NCBI RefSeq assembly: GCF_032854445.1 | Contig: NC_088301.1 | Span: 34,333,187-34,397,186, forward strand | Length of the DNA stretch: 64,000 nucleotides | DNA from: Liolophura sinensis | Taxonomy: Eukaryota > Mollusca > Polyplacophora > Chitonida > Chitonidae | Direction of reading: 5' to 3' | Shown: piece by piece, positions 63,941 to 64,000 of the stretch | Layout of the letters: each line of letters starts with the position of its first letter | Numbering within the stretch: the stretch's first letter is position 1 | The notes under the pieces: model-generated | What the model was told of the DNA's origin: nothing | What the model saw: only the letters and a program-made list of their open reading frames with translations | The model's database searches: none | Program-made: the position numbers and the translations under genes

Positions 63941-64000
63941 GTCAAGCTGTAAAAAAAGATATATTTGTGTTAAATTTGAAAAGCTCATATTACTCATCAG

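Larger units (their letters stand above)
48473..64000 (+). other. Downstream CAAP1-like intron, to window edge
   Basis: It begins with donor gtaagg at 48473. No later exon matching the family was recognised, so this is taken as one long intron, more than 15.5 kb, leaving the window. It carries four SINE-like elements (51.9, 52.5, 56.3 and 58.9 kb), a 40-T homopolymer (53.5 kb), a long-armed inverted repeat (56.6-56.8 kb) and less AT-rich blocks at 50.0-50.6, 60.6-60.8 and 61.2-61.5 kb. A missed short exon is possible. Confidence 0.5.

Overview
The window is eukaryotic nuclear DNA from an animal, most likely a marine lophotrochozoan and probably a mollusc. It is AT-rich, has no densely packed ORFs, and carries introns of 9.7 kb and more than 15 kb. 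It also carries several tRNA-derived SINE copies whose sequence I associate from memory with marine mollusc genomes, simple repeats, and a striking excess of the palindromic string TACATGTA. No bacterial, plasmid, phage or viral gene is visible. The phylum call is an inference from repeat style and needs a database search.

I can support one protein-coding gene, on the plus strand. It is a homologue of CAAP1 (caspase activity and apoptosis inhibitor 1, C9orf82 in human). Its first coding exon is at 38512-38634 and the next at 48305-48472. Both have canonical splice sites and join in phase 0. The second exon carries the most recognisable part of the family domain. Remaining exons were not found before the right edge, so the gene probably runs out of the window. 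An acceptor just upstream of the start codon implies at least one earlier non-coding exon, not located with confidence.

Layout. 1-9 kb: non-coding, with two weak exon-like segments (4.5 kb minus, 5.0 kb plus). 9.05-10.0 kb: a degenerate minisatellite with a roughly 75-bp unit. 10-38 kb: non-coding upstream DNA with exon-like segments at 15.0 and 25.3 kb, a second minisatellite (28.1-28.35 kb, 36-bp unit), SINEs at 24.6, 32.4 and 38.1 kb, and a perfect 14-bp hairpin at 19.5 kb. 38.5-48.5 kb: the two CAAP1 exons and the intron between them. 48.5-64 kb: the downstream CAAP1 intron, with several SINEs, a 40-T run, a 20-bp inverted repeat and X-box-like motifs near the end.

Scattered through the window are 100-700 bp blocks that are clearly less AT-rich, low in simple repeats and not coding in any frame. 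Some hold recognisable transcription-factor words: POU octamers, full CRE palindromes, YY1-like and X-box-like sites. They look like candidate cis-regulatory elements in and around a gene with large introns. This rests on composition and motifs only. I found no clear new enzymatic or defence system.
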